In this document: piece by piece, positions 11,201-22,533 of the stretch
How the letters are laid out: each line of letters opens with the position of its first letter
Numbering within the stretch: the first letter of the stretch is position 1
Source of the DNA: Sporobolomyces roseus
Lineage: Eukaryota; Basidiomycota; Microbotryomycetes; Sporidiobolales; Sporidiobolaceae
Reading direction: 5' to 3'
DNA: 64,000 bases
Assembly: GCA_016617785.1 (NCBI GenBank)
Contig: JADILM010000002.1
Location: 930,001-994,000, forward strand
The notes under the pieces: model-generated
Told to the model about the DNA's origin: nothing
The model's database searches: none
The model's input: only the letters and a program-made list of their open reading frames with translations
Translations under genes and position numbers: made by a program

Positions 11201-12764
11201 CGAGGGAAAGTTTCGGACTGCAGACACTCTTCGTCAGGTCCTCCAGATCACGAAATACAGATAAAGGTGTCAGAGACTCACTCAAGGAAGCCACTATCTG
11301 CTTGGACCCGCACGAAGCAGTCGAGATCGAATAATGTCCCTTTTCTTCCCGTCCAACACTCTTCCTTCGGGAGTTGAAACGAGACAAGCATTTCGCGCTC
11401 TGACCCAGCTCTGACATCGTAATCGGTCCCGTGGAAGTCGAAAGAAGTAATCGTGTTGCTGATCTGAGGAGGTGCTGGTCCATCTCTGTTTGGATCTCGA
11501 TGAAGTCGGAGTCGACGAATCAATTGAACTTTCAAGCCAGCAATCTGTCAGACTTCACAACTCCAAATTAGTATCGCAGTGGAGTTCTACAGAGGAAGAG
11601 GAGACTGACGTGTCTCTTCGTAGTATTCTTCATGCGAACTCTGACTTCGATTGAGCCTTTCCCTTCAACTCCCTCGTCAACATCTCTCCACCAGAACAAC
11701 CTCGGTAAGCTTCCACTCGTCTCATCGTTCCCCATGCTCGCCTTCATTGACACCAATCCACCTTCCCTTCCCTTGACCTCCTGTTCTGCGGTTTTCTCGC
11801 TGCCGGTCGTCCAGTTCCCTTTTCGCCAGTCGTCCCATCTCTCCACAACCAACACATCCTTCTTCTCGCTCTTGAGATCGACATCGCCTTCGAATAACGA
11901 TGATGCGAAAGCTCGTATCTCATATCGAACAACTCCATTTGCTCCGAAGTTCGCGGTTGAAGGTAGATTCTTGGGTAAATCAAACTTGAAAGCGAATCTC
12001 GTTCGCCCTCGAAGGGCGGGGTAGAAGCCTCCTTGCGATGGAGATGAAGTGGGGTCGACTGCGTTTGAAGGAGGGAGACCGGAACCTTGGAATAACAGGC
12101 GAGAATAGAGAATTCGTTTCGTCGACGTGTGGTCCCTGTTTCTCAGTTCTATGAACGGTATAGTCTCGTCAGCTCTAGCTTCTCACGTTAATCTCAGAGG
12201 CAGAGCTCTGCTCGGATCCTTCAATCTCCTTCGTTCCATCAACTTCGTCCGGTCCTCGAAAACACCGTCGCTTTCTGCCTCCAGATCACTCCAAGCTGAC
12301 CTCTGTAGTACTTTAAGTCATTACTGATGGCTGTACCAACAGCTCTAAACTCCCTGTCAGAGCCTGAGAGCCGTAAAAGCTCTTTGTTGACTGATTCTTC
12401 CCGCCAGCTCTCCTCCTCCTCAACTTGCAGGTACTGCGACCCGTTCCCGTCCAGATCCTTCTTTTACATCTTCTCGATCCTTCTGAGATCTTCTCGTCCG
12501 CCCGCACGCTCCCTCTGAAGAAATAACTCTGACCGACTTACCTTCAGTCCCGCTCAACTCGAGCCCGACTTCTCCTAGTGCGAGTGCCTTATCCTTGACA
12601 CTGATCTCAAGCTCTCCTTGTACTGTGGTACCGGCGACGTGAATCCCTCGTGCGAGGAGGACTTTCAAAGTGAGTTTCGAATTTCGGGGTTTGTTGGAAG
12701 GGAACGTTGGCAGTGAATCAGAGGTTGGTAAAGGCTTGAAGGCGTTGTTTCGCTGTAGTGGCAT
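8233..12764 (-). CDS. Arrestin-domain protein with a long disordered C-terminal tail
   Basis: Arrestin-fold proteins in fungi act as adaptors that bring ubiquitin ligases to membrane transporters (family knowledge); that role is inferred here. From ATG at 12764 (MPLQRNNAFKPLP) the first exon has arrestin beta-strands (LTLKVLLARGIHVAGTTVQG). Later exons give ELRNRDHTSTKRILYSRLLF, LPPSNAV, YPALRGRTRFAFKFDLP, and the C-terminal arrestin lobe ending DPKLSLEMPIYIAHPFSIST. The remaining ~980 residues are Ser/Pro-rich and end VKDLLARYQQQIA with TGA at 8233-8235. Introns visible include one with donor GTCAGT near 11605 and one near 8575-8630 that an open frame reads through. Total about 1,350 residues. 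A start at 12848 in the same frame is possible but adds a non-arrestin leader. No PPxY motif was confirmed. Confidence 0.8.
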
Positions 12765-12970
12765 GGCCACCGATGATGAGGCGAAATGAGAAAGTGAAGC
12801 GAGGGAAGGAAAGAGGACACTTGAAAGAGTGGAATTTTGCCTCAACAATTTCGGAATTTCGCAGGAGAAGGGGAGATAGGAGACAATTCCTCTGTACGAG
12901 CTCTCGAACTCTTGTGACGCTCATTGGATGACATAGATTGTACAACATGGAGAATACTGAACTAAGGAGA

Positions 12971-14642
12971 TCACAACTTTGATTGACCAGACGAAGCATC
13001 GTTTCCGATCTCTCCAGCAGACATGTCCTCCCATCCTCTTCCTTCATCGAGATCATGTCGATGAACGCCTGGAAGCACTTCTGAGCGTCAGCTGTGACCC
13101 AGTTCTCGACAGAGATTAGAACGGAGCGTACCAAGCACGGTCAAACCTTGCGTCTTCTCGCCGGGAGGAATCACATAAGTTCTATGTTTCGCACCCTTCT
13201 TTCCCTTTCCTCCTCCTTCCCCAGGCACAACGAAAGCTTCGTCTCCCGGCAACAACGTAGCAGCTCTCTCTTTCCCTCCCGCATCAATGACCCGCCCAAT
13301 CTGCGGAGTGAACGACCTGACATTTCTCGGTGAAACGACGCCTCCCTCTCCGAGTAACGTTTTGTAGGATTTGTGATTGTTTGCGAGTTCTGCAAGGAGG
13401 TAGAATTGGGGAGGATGCAAGATGATCGATTTCGAAGGGTTGTTGCCCATTGCGATGGGTTGTTCGATGTAAGTTGGAGTGGTCGAAGGGATCGAATCGG
13501 TATTGTGAGAAAGGTTAGCAGTGTGGGAGAGAGCTCGTCGAATCGCTTGTGTCGGAGTGAGCCATTCTGCGATAGAAGTTTCGACACCGTCAGAGGAAGC
13601 GAGTTTGTAGTAAGGAGTGTGATCGGCTGCTTCGGTCGATGAAGCGGGAGAAGAAGAGGACGGGAGGACGGAGATGAAGAAGTGCGTGTCGAATCGTCGA
13701 GGGAGCATCAGAGGTGTGACCCAATTCGCCCAGTGCGTGAGCTTTGAAACTGCTGGTCGAACGCCTCGACCCAAATCTTCTTCGAATAGCTTGACGAACT
13801 CTTTCCCACTCGCATGCACCTTCTCCCTTAGTTCTGTCTTCTTCCTATCATCGACAGAACGCCACTTCTCCTCAACTTGATTGTGTTTCGAAGCGTCTTG
13901 TGCAGTCGTCGGCTCCATCAGCAAGACGCCTGATTCCTCGAAAGTCTCCCGGATCGCGCACAGCTTGACGATTTGCATTTGAGCTTCGTCAAGAATAGAG
14001 GTCGATGAGGTCGAGGAAATAGAGGGATCGGAGGGAACTCCAGCGGTGAAGGATGCGAGAGAGGGAAAGAAGGAAGACCATGCTGCAGTGTCACGGTCGA
14101 TCGGATCAACGTTTCCACCTAGAGATAGTGTCACGGCGTCGTTAGCTATCAGTGAAGGCCTCGGCGATGGTAGCAGAGCTCACCAGGGAAGACATAAGCA
14201 TTCTGATAAGTTGACGATTTTTCGGCTCGTTTCAACAGCAAAACTCGATAATCGTGCCCATCTTTCGCCGGTTTCGGTAGCGGAGCGATCAAGAGTAGAC
14301 TTTGTGGATCGTGCGAGAGTCGATCAGCTTCCTATTCGCTCATTCCTTGTCGACGAACAACCGGATTTCTTCCTCTCTTTCGATCACAGCGTCTTTGCGA
14401 AGCCTTACAAGAGACTAGTAGGCTTACCTGGCGCTCAGAGCAGGCTTTCCATCTCCACCCTTCCCTCCCTTTCCCCTTCCTCCTCCCTTTTCCCCACTTT
14501 TCTGTCCTGATTTCGATGAAGACATACCTCTTGATGTAGCGAGCGTGGTGACTTGCGATGTGTGCTGTAATGTGGTTGAAAGCGGTCTTATAGATACAAC
14601 AGAGCGAAGTAGCATGTAAAAAGCGAATTGGAAACAACTCAA
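12971..14642 (-). CDS. NUDT19-like Nudix hydrolase with C-terminal SKL
   Basis: Nudix hydrolases cleave nucleoside diphosphates linked to another group; the NUDT19 type is a peroxisomal CoA diphosphatase in animals (family knowledge). Seen here: VLLLKRAEKSSTYQNAYVFP followed by GGNVDP, then after an insert the Nudix-box core AIRETFEESGVLL (REx2EExG type) near 13930. The last intron, 13081-13131 (GTACGC donor, CTCAG acceptor, 51 nt), joins GLTVL to EVLPGVHRHDLDEG and the protein ends SGQSKL with TGA at 12971-12973, a canonical PTS1. If the intron is retained the frame ends in LCRELGHS at 13088 without SKL. At the N terminus two starts are possible: MLLRSVVSIRPLSTTLQ (14615, or MSCFQ at 14642), basic and hydroxylated like a mitochondrial presequence, or MSSSKSGQ at 14525. 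The substrate is inferred. Confidence 0.87.
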
Positions 14643-15067
14643 GCGAAATTCGCAAAGCGGCTCGTCGGCTCTCTCTCACAACCGATTTCTTCACATAGCA
14701 TAGCGGGGACGACGTAGCTCTCACTTGAGATACAGTAACAAGTCGAAGAACTGACACACCGCGAGAAGCGAGTGTTCAGCTGCAGAGGACGAACGAAATC
14801 CGTCGCAAATCGACGTTTTCGATTGCGAAGCGGATCAGGCCTCTCGAGTTCAACGCCTCGAGCTACTCCAACTTCTGCAGAGTTTGAGCCAGAGTCTTCG
14901 AGGCAGAAGCGAATCATATTTGCAGTAAAACAGACTGAAAGTGAAAACGACGAGGGGTATCCTTCTTTTCATTCTTGCACCCCTTCGCCACTTCAAGCGC
15001 TCATCACCATCGTTCCCCATTCCTTGCGATCAAAGCATATTCAACAAGCGTAACTCCTCGAGAGCAT
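14643..15067. other. Intergenic region
   Basis: About 425 bases between the CSN3 stop and the Nudix start, both genes on the minus strand. It should contain the CSN3 3' UTR and Nudix promoter. No coding or RNA feature recognised. Confidence 0.5.
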
Positions 15068-17290
15068 TCACTCGTCATCGTCATCGAGGATATCTGAATC
15101 CCCATTATCATCCGCCCAAGTATTGTCTCCTCCTCCTACACCTCCCCTACCTCCTCCTCCTCCGAAGCCAGCCATCGAACCATAGTCGTAATCATCCGAG
15201 AAGCCACCCATCATCGCTGGTAAACCTGGACCACCTGCGTTTCCTCCAGAATTCAGAGATTGATACATCTGCAATGCCTTTCGCAGCTTCAATCAGTGTC
15301 ACTCTCGCGAGGGATCGAACGAGGGAGAATAGCTTGCCTTTGTGACGAATTCTTTCCCTTCCTCCATCCTCTCCCCCTCTTCACTCCAAGCATGATCCAA
15401 TCCCTTAGCTTTCTGAATCGCCTTCGTAACCCTCTCGACCGTTTCATGTGAGAGGTAAGGTTCAGGATCATCTTCAAACCTGACAATCTTGTCTTGAGCT
15501 CTCAATCCATCACTCGTAGCTGGAGTCGAAATCGTAGCGAATAATTGTCCGTTTGAAACCTGTTTCACGATCTCGTTCAACTTTTACTACTCCGCTCCTT
15601 CTTTGTGAGGAAAGTAGTGAAAGAGAGGAGACAAACCATTCCCATCACTTCTCGTTCGACTTCTTCCACTTGCAAGTCATTCGAAGAATCCATTCCGAGG
15701 AGGTTCGTCAATTGTCCCAAACTCAACGTTGACCAAGTCTGCGTCAATTTCTGAATAATCCTCCTCCTCAAGCTCTCATCAACGAGGGAGACTAAGCCCA
15801 AATTATGATCCTGTTCGAACACCGTCTACCCACATCAGCTAGAACTCGTCTGGTGCGATATCGAGCGAAACGAACCCTAGTGAAGATTTCCCTTCCTTTC
15901 TCACGAGCATTCGCAACTTTCATCTTGTCTAACGAGGAGAAAGCGAATACGTAATCGTTGTAAGGAGTGCAGAGAGTCTTGTATGCGTTCGAGGCGGTCG
16001 TAGTGGCGTATTTCGGAAGGGGAAGAGTCTGTGCAACAACCATCCACCTTTATCAGTCGAGCTACGATGATTGCGATAGAGTACGGAAGACGACATACTT
16101 TGCCATAAGCGAGGAGTTGAACGAGGACAAGTTTCTTGTAGGCGTCTAATTGAATCAAAGAGACTGCAGGTCCTGGTGCACTCACGCACTGTGTAATCGT
16201 ACCCCGGTGCTATCAGTCTTCGCACAATTGACGATCGCAGCAAAGGATGACTCACAATCTCGAGCAAGTCGCTAGCGCGAACGTAATCTCCGAGTAAAGC
16301 CAAAATCGTTCCTCCCAAATAATGGTAAACCAAATGATCTTGGTACTTGATCGGGAAGAGCTACGTCTCGCTACAAAAAGTCAGCTCCACTGATCACGAC
16401 TGAGCAATTGAGTCGTTACGTACAGATTTGTCAACGTCTATGATATCGACGTAAAGGATATCTTTCGCGACGGCGTAGGCTTTTGAAGAGATGATTTGAC
16501 GGAGGAAAGTAGTGTGGAAGGAAGTGAGAGTTCCGGGAGGTGCCCAACGTTGAACGAGGAGCTTGAAGGGTTCAAAGTAGATTGACAACTGGTGAGTGAG
16601 GAAAGGATTAGCTGCGAAATTGGAAGCTTGAGAAGAGGTAACTTACGTCGTTGTAAGCGGAAGCGAGAGCACCGAGACGTTGCGTCAAGAGAGTGACTGT
16701 AGAGTCACGAGTGTCAACACGGACAAGTGATGGATCTCGAGTTGAGCGAAACCTGAACCTACTTTGATCGTAAACCAATCTAGCTTGACTCTGTTCGAAA
16801 TTGTTCATGAAGGCATAAACTTTTGGCATCAAACTCCTCAAATCTGGACTATGTACTCCCAATCTCGCGTTCCTATCCAACATGAGGAGATGTCAATCAA
16901 CCTACTTTCACTCTTGACAAGAGAGAGAGCTACTCACAGGATATAGAGGTAACCAACAGTCTTCTCGTAAGGGTGTAACAAGTCTAAAGGATCTTTGCCA
17001 TCGTTCATTGACGAGGTTAGGACTTGAGTTGATGGAGCAGCTACCGCCGATGATGAAGTACTAGCAGCAGCATCTCCACTCTGATCTTTACCTTTCCCCT
17101 TCCCACTTGAAGCTGAAGTAGGTGCATCGGCTTTCTTTAACGCAGGTATCACTGTTGAGAATGGAGAGAAAGGAGCGAGTCAGAGTGGAGGAGAGGGAAT
17201 AAGAGAGAGCAGGACGAGAGACGTACCGGTTTCTTTCACGTCTTCATTATCAGTGGCTACGATCAATGCAATCAAATCATCAATCGCCAT
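15068..17290 (-). CDS. CSN3: COP9 signalosome complex subunit 3
   Basis: PCI-domain subunit of the COP9 signalosome, the complex that removes NEDD8 from cullin-RING ligases. It starts MAIDDLIALIVATDNEDVKE at 17290 and is cut by about ten short introns. The first joins VKET to VIPALKKADAP. Diagnostic parts: DPLDLLHPYEKTVGYLYIL, LFPIKYQDHLVYHYLGGTIL, SLIQLDAYKKLVLVQLLAYG, and the PCI winged-helix region QTWSTLSLGQLTNLLGM followed by VSNGQLFATIST. The C terminus has a Gly-rich stretch and ends DILDDDDE with TGA at 15068-15070, an acidic tail. About 530 residues, slightly longer than human CSN3 because of a Ser/Ala-rich N-terminal insert and the Gly-rich tail. It looks intact. Some inner exon borders are unresolved. 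Confidence 0.88.
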
Positions 17291-17705
17291 CTTGAGAGAG
17301 TGAGGTTGAGGTGAGAGAAAGCGGTGAAATGAGGGAGCGACTAAACAGGAGAGATCGAGTATCGCAACGAGTAGCGCAACAATTTCGATGTCTGATTCTA
17401 CAGCGATGATTGCAGACTGAGAGCGTCCTCTCTAGAACGAGAGTGGGAAGCGAGAGCAACGCAACCCGGATTCTCTTTTCTCGCGATTCTTTTCTCGCGA
17501 ATTGACTTTACTCTTTTGAGTTTGACTTTTCGGATTGATGATACAGGGAGGAAGGAGAAGGGAAGAGTGAAAAGGAGGGAGGGAGGAGGGAACTAAATAG
17601 GAGGGAGTAGAGTAGAAAGGTAAAGACTTCTGTAGAAAATTCGGCGAGAAGTAATTTTGGCAAAAGAAGAACAAGCGAAACCAAAGTGGACTGAGTCTGA
17701 GAGGT
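17291..17705. other. Intergenic region
   Basis: About 415 bases between the SmB stop and CSN3 start, both minus strand. It should hold the SmB 3' UTR and CSN3 promoter. A purine-rich stretch (17540-17640) is visible. No gene recognised. Confidence 0.5.
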
Positions 17706-18608
17706 TTATCTCGGTTGGAAGCTGCACGTTTGCCGAGACGGCTTACATCAGTCGGGAGATTCGGACAGATGAGTATGAATCGAAGAAACGTACCCAGGAG
17801 GAGGAGCGAAACCTGGAGGAGGGGCGAAACCGGGAGGAGGAGCAAAGCCGGGTGGGGGCATGTTCATACCGGGCATGCCGGGAGGAGGTGCGAAAGATTG
17901 GGGTGCTTGACGCCTGTGAGCGTTAGTCCACATTTCAGTACATTCATTCGAGACTCTGATTCGACGACGTCACTCACATTGTTGGGGGAGCAGATAGACC
18001 CATTCCTCGTCCTGCAGGTGCACCGAATCCAGGTCCAGGAGCGAGCTGTTTGCGAGAAAGGGGGTAGGAGAAGCGAAAGTCAGTTTCTGCTTTATCTCTT
18101 CGAGCAATTCGCCTTGCTCCACCCGTGTACGTTCGAGTACAGAGCACGGTGAGTGTACAGTCGAGCAAGGGAGTGTAGGAGAGTGGTAGGGAAGAGAGAG
18201 AAGAGAAGACTGGACTCACTCCCAATGATTTCAGATCGTCGACAGCAGGTGGAGGACTCTCCGGTGAAAGACTGACAATAGTCTCTCCCCTCAAGATGAC
18301 CAATCCCAGAGTCCTCTTCATCTCGTCCTCTTCCTCGTGTTCTCCCTCTGCTTTATCTTGTTTCGATCCAGATTTGCGTTTGATACTCCTAAACTCGTCA
18401 CATTCCGCCAATACCAAGTTCATGTGCTTGTCGAACGCTAGTAGTTGTCCTACCAAGGCTCGGGAATCGTTCAAGGTGACGCGAACTCGGTAGTTGATGA
18501 TGGCAGTAAGTTTCCCTCCTTTCTTAGCAGACTATCGCATTCGAACGAGCTGTAGTCAGTACATAGTCTTCATTGATACTCTGCAGAGCTACTGCTAATA
18601 CTCACCAT
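17706..18608 (-). CDS. Small nuclear ribonucleoprotein SmB
   Basis: Sm core protein of the U1, U2, U4 and U5 snRNPs, nuclear. The Sm fold reads KLTAIINYRVRVTLNDSRAL, GQLLAFDKHMNLVLAECDEF (Sm1), an acidic linker, and RTLGLVILRGETIVSLS (Sm2). The tail is the usual Pro/Gly/Met-rich repeat (MPGMNMPPPGFAPPPGFA), ending PGFQPR with TAA at 17706-17708 after a final intron whose donor GTACGT follows the last APPPG. The first coding exon holds only ATG at 18606-18608; intron 18532-18605 (GTGAGT ... TGCGATAG) then joins it to SAKKGGKLT. This start matches the conserved N terminus, so I am confident of it. The gene lies 186 bases downstream of eRF3 in tandem. Confidence 0.92.
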
Positions 18609-18794
18609 GTTGTGCGATGTGGTTTCGAGGTGAAGTGTTGGAAAGTAAGGAGAAATTTCGAAATTGTATTCAATTCAGATTCGGAAATAGAACTTTCGCA
18701 ATTCTCTCTCATTCGATTCGGATTCGCTTGGAGACAGAAGCAAACGGTTTGCACAATGTAGAGAGACAAGAAGTATAATAGAGAGAAAGAGAGA

Positions 18795-21588
18795 TTAAGC
18801 AGTAGCAGTAGGGATTCCGAGATCGATTTTGGCAACATCTGGTAAATCGTCTTCTCGCTGTACAAATCGACCCGCACATCGTCAGCAATCGCTCCGGACG
18901 TATAGGAACTTGACTGACTTCAATCAATTTCGTAATCTTCCCAATGGCGACCGTCTTACCCTCGTCTCGAAGGGTGAATCGACCGAGTTGAGGGTGATCC
19001 GCGAATTTCTCAACACACAGCGCCGAAGAAGCTTCGATCAACGCAATGATCTTTTGACCTGTCCACTCGCACGCACAACATCAATGAGTGCGACAAAGAG
19101 GAGAGGGAAAGAAGAAAGACTTACCCTTCTTCGCGAATTGAGGAGGTCGACGAGATTTCTTTCCCGTCTTTTTGTCAAAGTAATGCAAGAGAGCCTGCGG
19201 AATTCGCAAACCAGCCATCAGACACGATCACGCGCAGATAGCTAATGTGATGAGTACGCACAGATAGTGAAACTTCTTCAGCAGCGGTATGAACGTGCAT
19301 GACCGCTCCATAACCAGCTGTGATAATGTTCTTGTGATCGAGAATGACTAGTTGAGCCTCGAATTGGGAGATGACGTGTACTGGAGCTTTAGGAGAGGTG
19401 AGAACGAATCCGACGTTGATATCGGTATCTTCGATTCCTCGAAGTCGGAGTCGAACGTTGTCACCACAGAGTGCGACGGGGATCTCTTCTTCTACCTCAT
19501 TGAGTACTCCAGTGACCGTGACGGGTACCTGTACCAGTTGCACTCGGAGTCAGCACCAAGTATCGACGAGGCTGAGACTGGGAGCGAAAACGCACCTTGT
19601 TGGGCATGAGTAACAAGTTTTGACCCTTCTTGACGTGACCCGACTCGACTTTACCAACTACTACACAACCCATGTCGGCATACTTCTCAGAGATGGGCAT
19701 CATCAGGGGAGCGTTGTTCTTTCGGTCGATCAAGGGTAAGTGGTCGAGGTAGTTCAAGAGCGATTCACCTCTGCATCATACGCTCTTTTCGTCAGCTTTA
19801 GGAATCGGAGATGAAGAGAGAAGAGAGAGATGGAGCTAACTCGACCCAAGGAGCAACAGATCGATCGACATCGACTTTCAAGTTGGCACCGGTGAATCCA
19901 GAAATAGGAATAAAAGCGACATCGGTCTTCATGTTGTAACCCGAACCCTTCAGGAAAGGTGTAAGCTTGCCGACAATCTCATCGTACCTACGTCAGGATG
20001 AAGTCGTCAGGTCGTCTGCTCAAAGGAACAGAAAGATCTGAGAGAGCTCGACCTTGGACGTACCTCGCTTTATCCCAGTTGACAGTAGGGTCATCCATCT
20101 TGTTGATAACGACGATCAACCTATTGACTCCCGCAGTCTTGACCAACATGGCGTGTTCACGCGTTTGACCACCTTTCTCGAATCCAGTTTCAAACTCTCC
20201 TTTTCGTGCAGAGATGACGAGGACCGCTGCATCTGCTTGAGCTGCTCCAGAGATCATTTGAGGTACGTAGTTTTTGTGACCCGGTGCGTCGAGGATAGTG
20301 TATCGTCGAGTGTCGGTTTCAAAGTAGGCTCGACCAACTTCAACAGTTTTACCCTGTAAACTCGGTGCTCTCTCTTCATCAGCTCGAGAACGACGGATAG
20401 ACAGATAGAGCAAAGCTTACCTTCTCACGTTCTTGACTGGTCGAATCCAACGCCCAAGAGAGGTACCAACTTTCACGACCAGCTTCCTTCGCTTCCTTTT
20501 CGTACTTCTCGAGAGTTCGCTTGTCGACCATTCCGCACAAGTACAAAATGTTTCCTCCCATCGTGGATTTACCCGCATCGACGTGACCGATGAAGACTAC
20601 GTTCATATGAGGTTTGATATCTTTACCTGCGCACCGTCTCAACAAATCATCAGTTACCGCTATCTGACCGTAAGATCACAAGAATCGACATGAACGCACC
20701 CGCATCATCACCATACAGATCGACCAAAGTCTCTTCATCGACGCTCGCCTTGATTTCCTCTGCGATCTTCTCGGCATCCTTTTCTTCCTTCTCGACTTTC
20801 TCGTCCCTCTTCGCCTCTTGTTTCTTGACCTTCTGTTCAATCTTCTCTTGTTTCTTATCCATCTGTTCAATCTTCTTCTCTGCCGCGTCCAATTTCTTGA
20901 CTGATCCCGAAGCAGCTACTGAACTCGAACCTGGTGCAGGGGTAGAAGGTTTCGATGAGGAAGGAGTTGAGGATTTAGAAGCTGCTGGTTTCGATCCACC
21001 GATAGAGAGAGAAACGGTTGCTGGTTTGGCATCGGATTTCGAAGCGGGAGGAGCAGAAACCGTTTTCCCTCCGATTGAGAGAGAGACTGTAGGTGCTTTT
21101 GCTGGGGCAGGTGCGTTCGAATCGGGAAGGGTACGAGTAAAAGGAGTCGATGAAGCAGCGGGTGCTTGTCGAACGGGAGGAACGTAGGCTTGTTGCTGTT
21201 GGTATCCTCCTCCACCATTGTTGTATTGTTGAGCGAAAGGATCATTTGCTCCGTACCCTTGAGGTTGTTGACCGTAAGCTCCTTGTTGAGGTGCGTATCC
21301 ACCGTATCCACCTGTGCATTCACCGATGGGAATGGATCAGTCTCTCTCTTTCGGACATGATCCTCCCCAAAATGTAAACTCACCGTAACCTTGTTGTTGG
21401 TAACCACCTTGATTGTATTGGTTGTAATAATCCGCAGGGTTCCCTCCAGGTTGTTGTTGACCAGGTTGACCAGCGTAAGGATTGTACTGTCTCCCAGGTT
21501 GGAATGGAGGTGCTCCTCCTCCTCCTGAAGGGTTGAAAGAACCTGCGTTCGGGTTGAAGGAACCGGCGTTGGGATTGAAACCTGACAT
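18795..21588 (-). CDS. SUP35: Eukaryotic release factor 3 (eRF3/Sup35), GTPase
   Basis: Translation termination GTPase that works with eRF1. From MSGFNPNAGSFNPNAGSF at 21588 the N-terminal domain is Gln/Asn/Gly/Tyr-rich (YYNQYNQGGYQQQGYG), prion-like as in yeast Sup35, with a repeated FNPNAGS unit at the very start. A middle domain repeats VSLSIGG twice and then becomes a charged helix (KKQEKIEQKVKKQEAKRDEK). The GTPase domain has GHVDAGKST (G1), DAPGH (G3) and NKMD (G4). Domains 2 and 3 follow: PVTVTGVLNEVEEEIPVALC and GRFTLRDEGKTVAIGKITKL. The last intron has a GTCAGT donor; the final exon gives REDDLPDVAKIDLGI...TATA with TAA at 18795-18797. Roughly 750 residues with about nine introns. 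Intact. Confidence 0.95.
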
Positions 21589-22533
21589 TTCTTTTGTTCT
21601 ACTCTGTCTACTAGCTAAGGTAGAGTGTGGAGAGGGGGGGGGAGTCAGCGAGTCTTTTTTCTGATGAGAATGATTCGAGGAAAGGATGTATGCTGCCACT
21701 CGACTCTCTAAACCCAGCCTTATAGCTACTCCAACAGCTGTAGAAGTCTACCGTATCCCACGATACTCGCTCGTAATTCCTTGCCCCTTTCCCTTTCATG
21801 AAACCCTTGACACATTTAGCGGCTTCCTTCCTCTTGCGCTGCTCGCCCTTAGCTTGCCTCGAGAAGATACAGTATAGCTGACTTACTGGTGATACGAACC
21901 TAGCTAGCGAGTCGTCGAGGCGAAGAAGTGAAAGTTAAATTTAAATCGAGTAGTTCCTTCCTCGAAAAAATCGCAAGTCCAAATTGGAGAATCTCAAACT
22001 GACTCGATTCATTTCGAGAGCGAGTCGGGCAGACTTGTTCCAGCATCAATGACCAGACATTCAAATCCGCTGAATTAGTCCGGAATTTACATCGAACAAG
22101 GTCGACAGTCTCGGACTCGACTCGTTTTGATCCTCTCTTAGTCCGAGTCATGGATTGACTTTTCCTTGTCGAGATCATAGAGAGGAGAGAGAGAAGGAAT
22201 TGTAACGATGAGATGTACAAGAAACAAATGAAACGAAGAAGAAGTAAAGGACAAAACGAAGGGGGAAAGGAGCCTGAGAGAACGAGATTTTCGAAAGAAT
22301 GAGGGATGCGATCGGGTGGGGGATTGCTTGTGAGAGGGTAACGAGCATAGTCGGGAAGGGAGGGGGAGTGAATGCGTGTAAAGAGAGTGAGAGAGAGAGG
22401 GTATAGATTGACCAGAGTAAAGGATATAGATTGAGTTGAGCTTTTGATGGCGTGGCATGAGCTGCTGTCGAAAGTGAGCCAAGATATAGGTGTGGTATAG
22501 ATGTAGAAGGCGTTGACGTCGCTATGAGGCGAT
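21589..22533. other. Intergenic region, no gene recognised
   Basis: About 945 bases between the Tem1 stop and the eRF3 start, both on the minus strand. It is expected to contain the Tem1 3' UTR and a long eRF3 promoter/leader. The minus-strand open frames around 21900-22760 are low-complexity Ser/Leu-rich translations of a purine-rich plus strand and overlap the Tem1 3' end, so I do not treat them as genes. Confidence 0.5.

Noticed and set aside
8007..11483. One continuous 1,158-codon minus-strand frame
   Set aside because: Its N-terminal part is a different frame from the arrestin exon upstream, and its C-terminal ~190 codons read through an intron near 8575-8630. The true tail ends at 8233.
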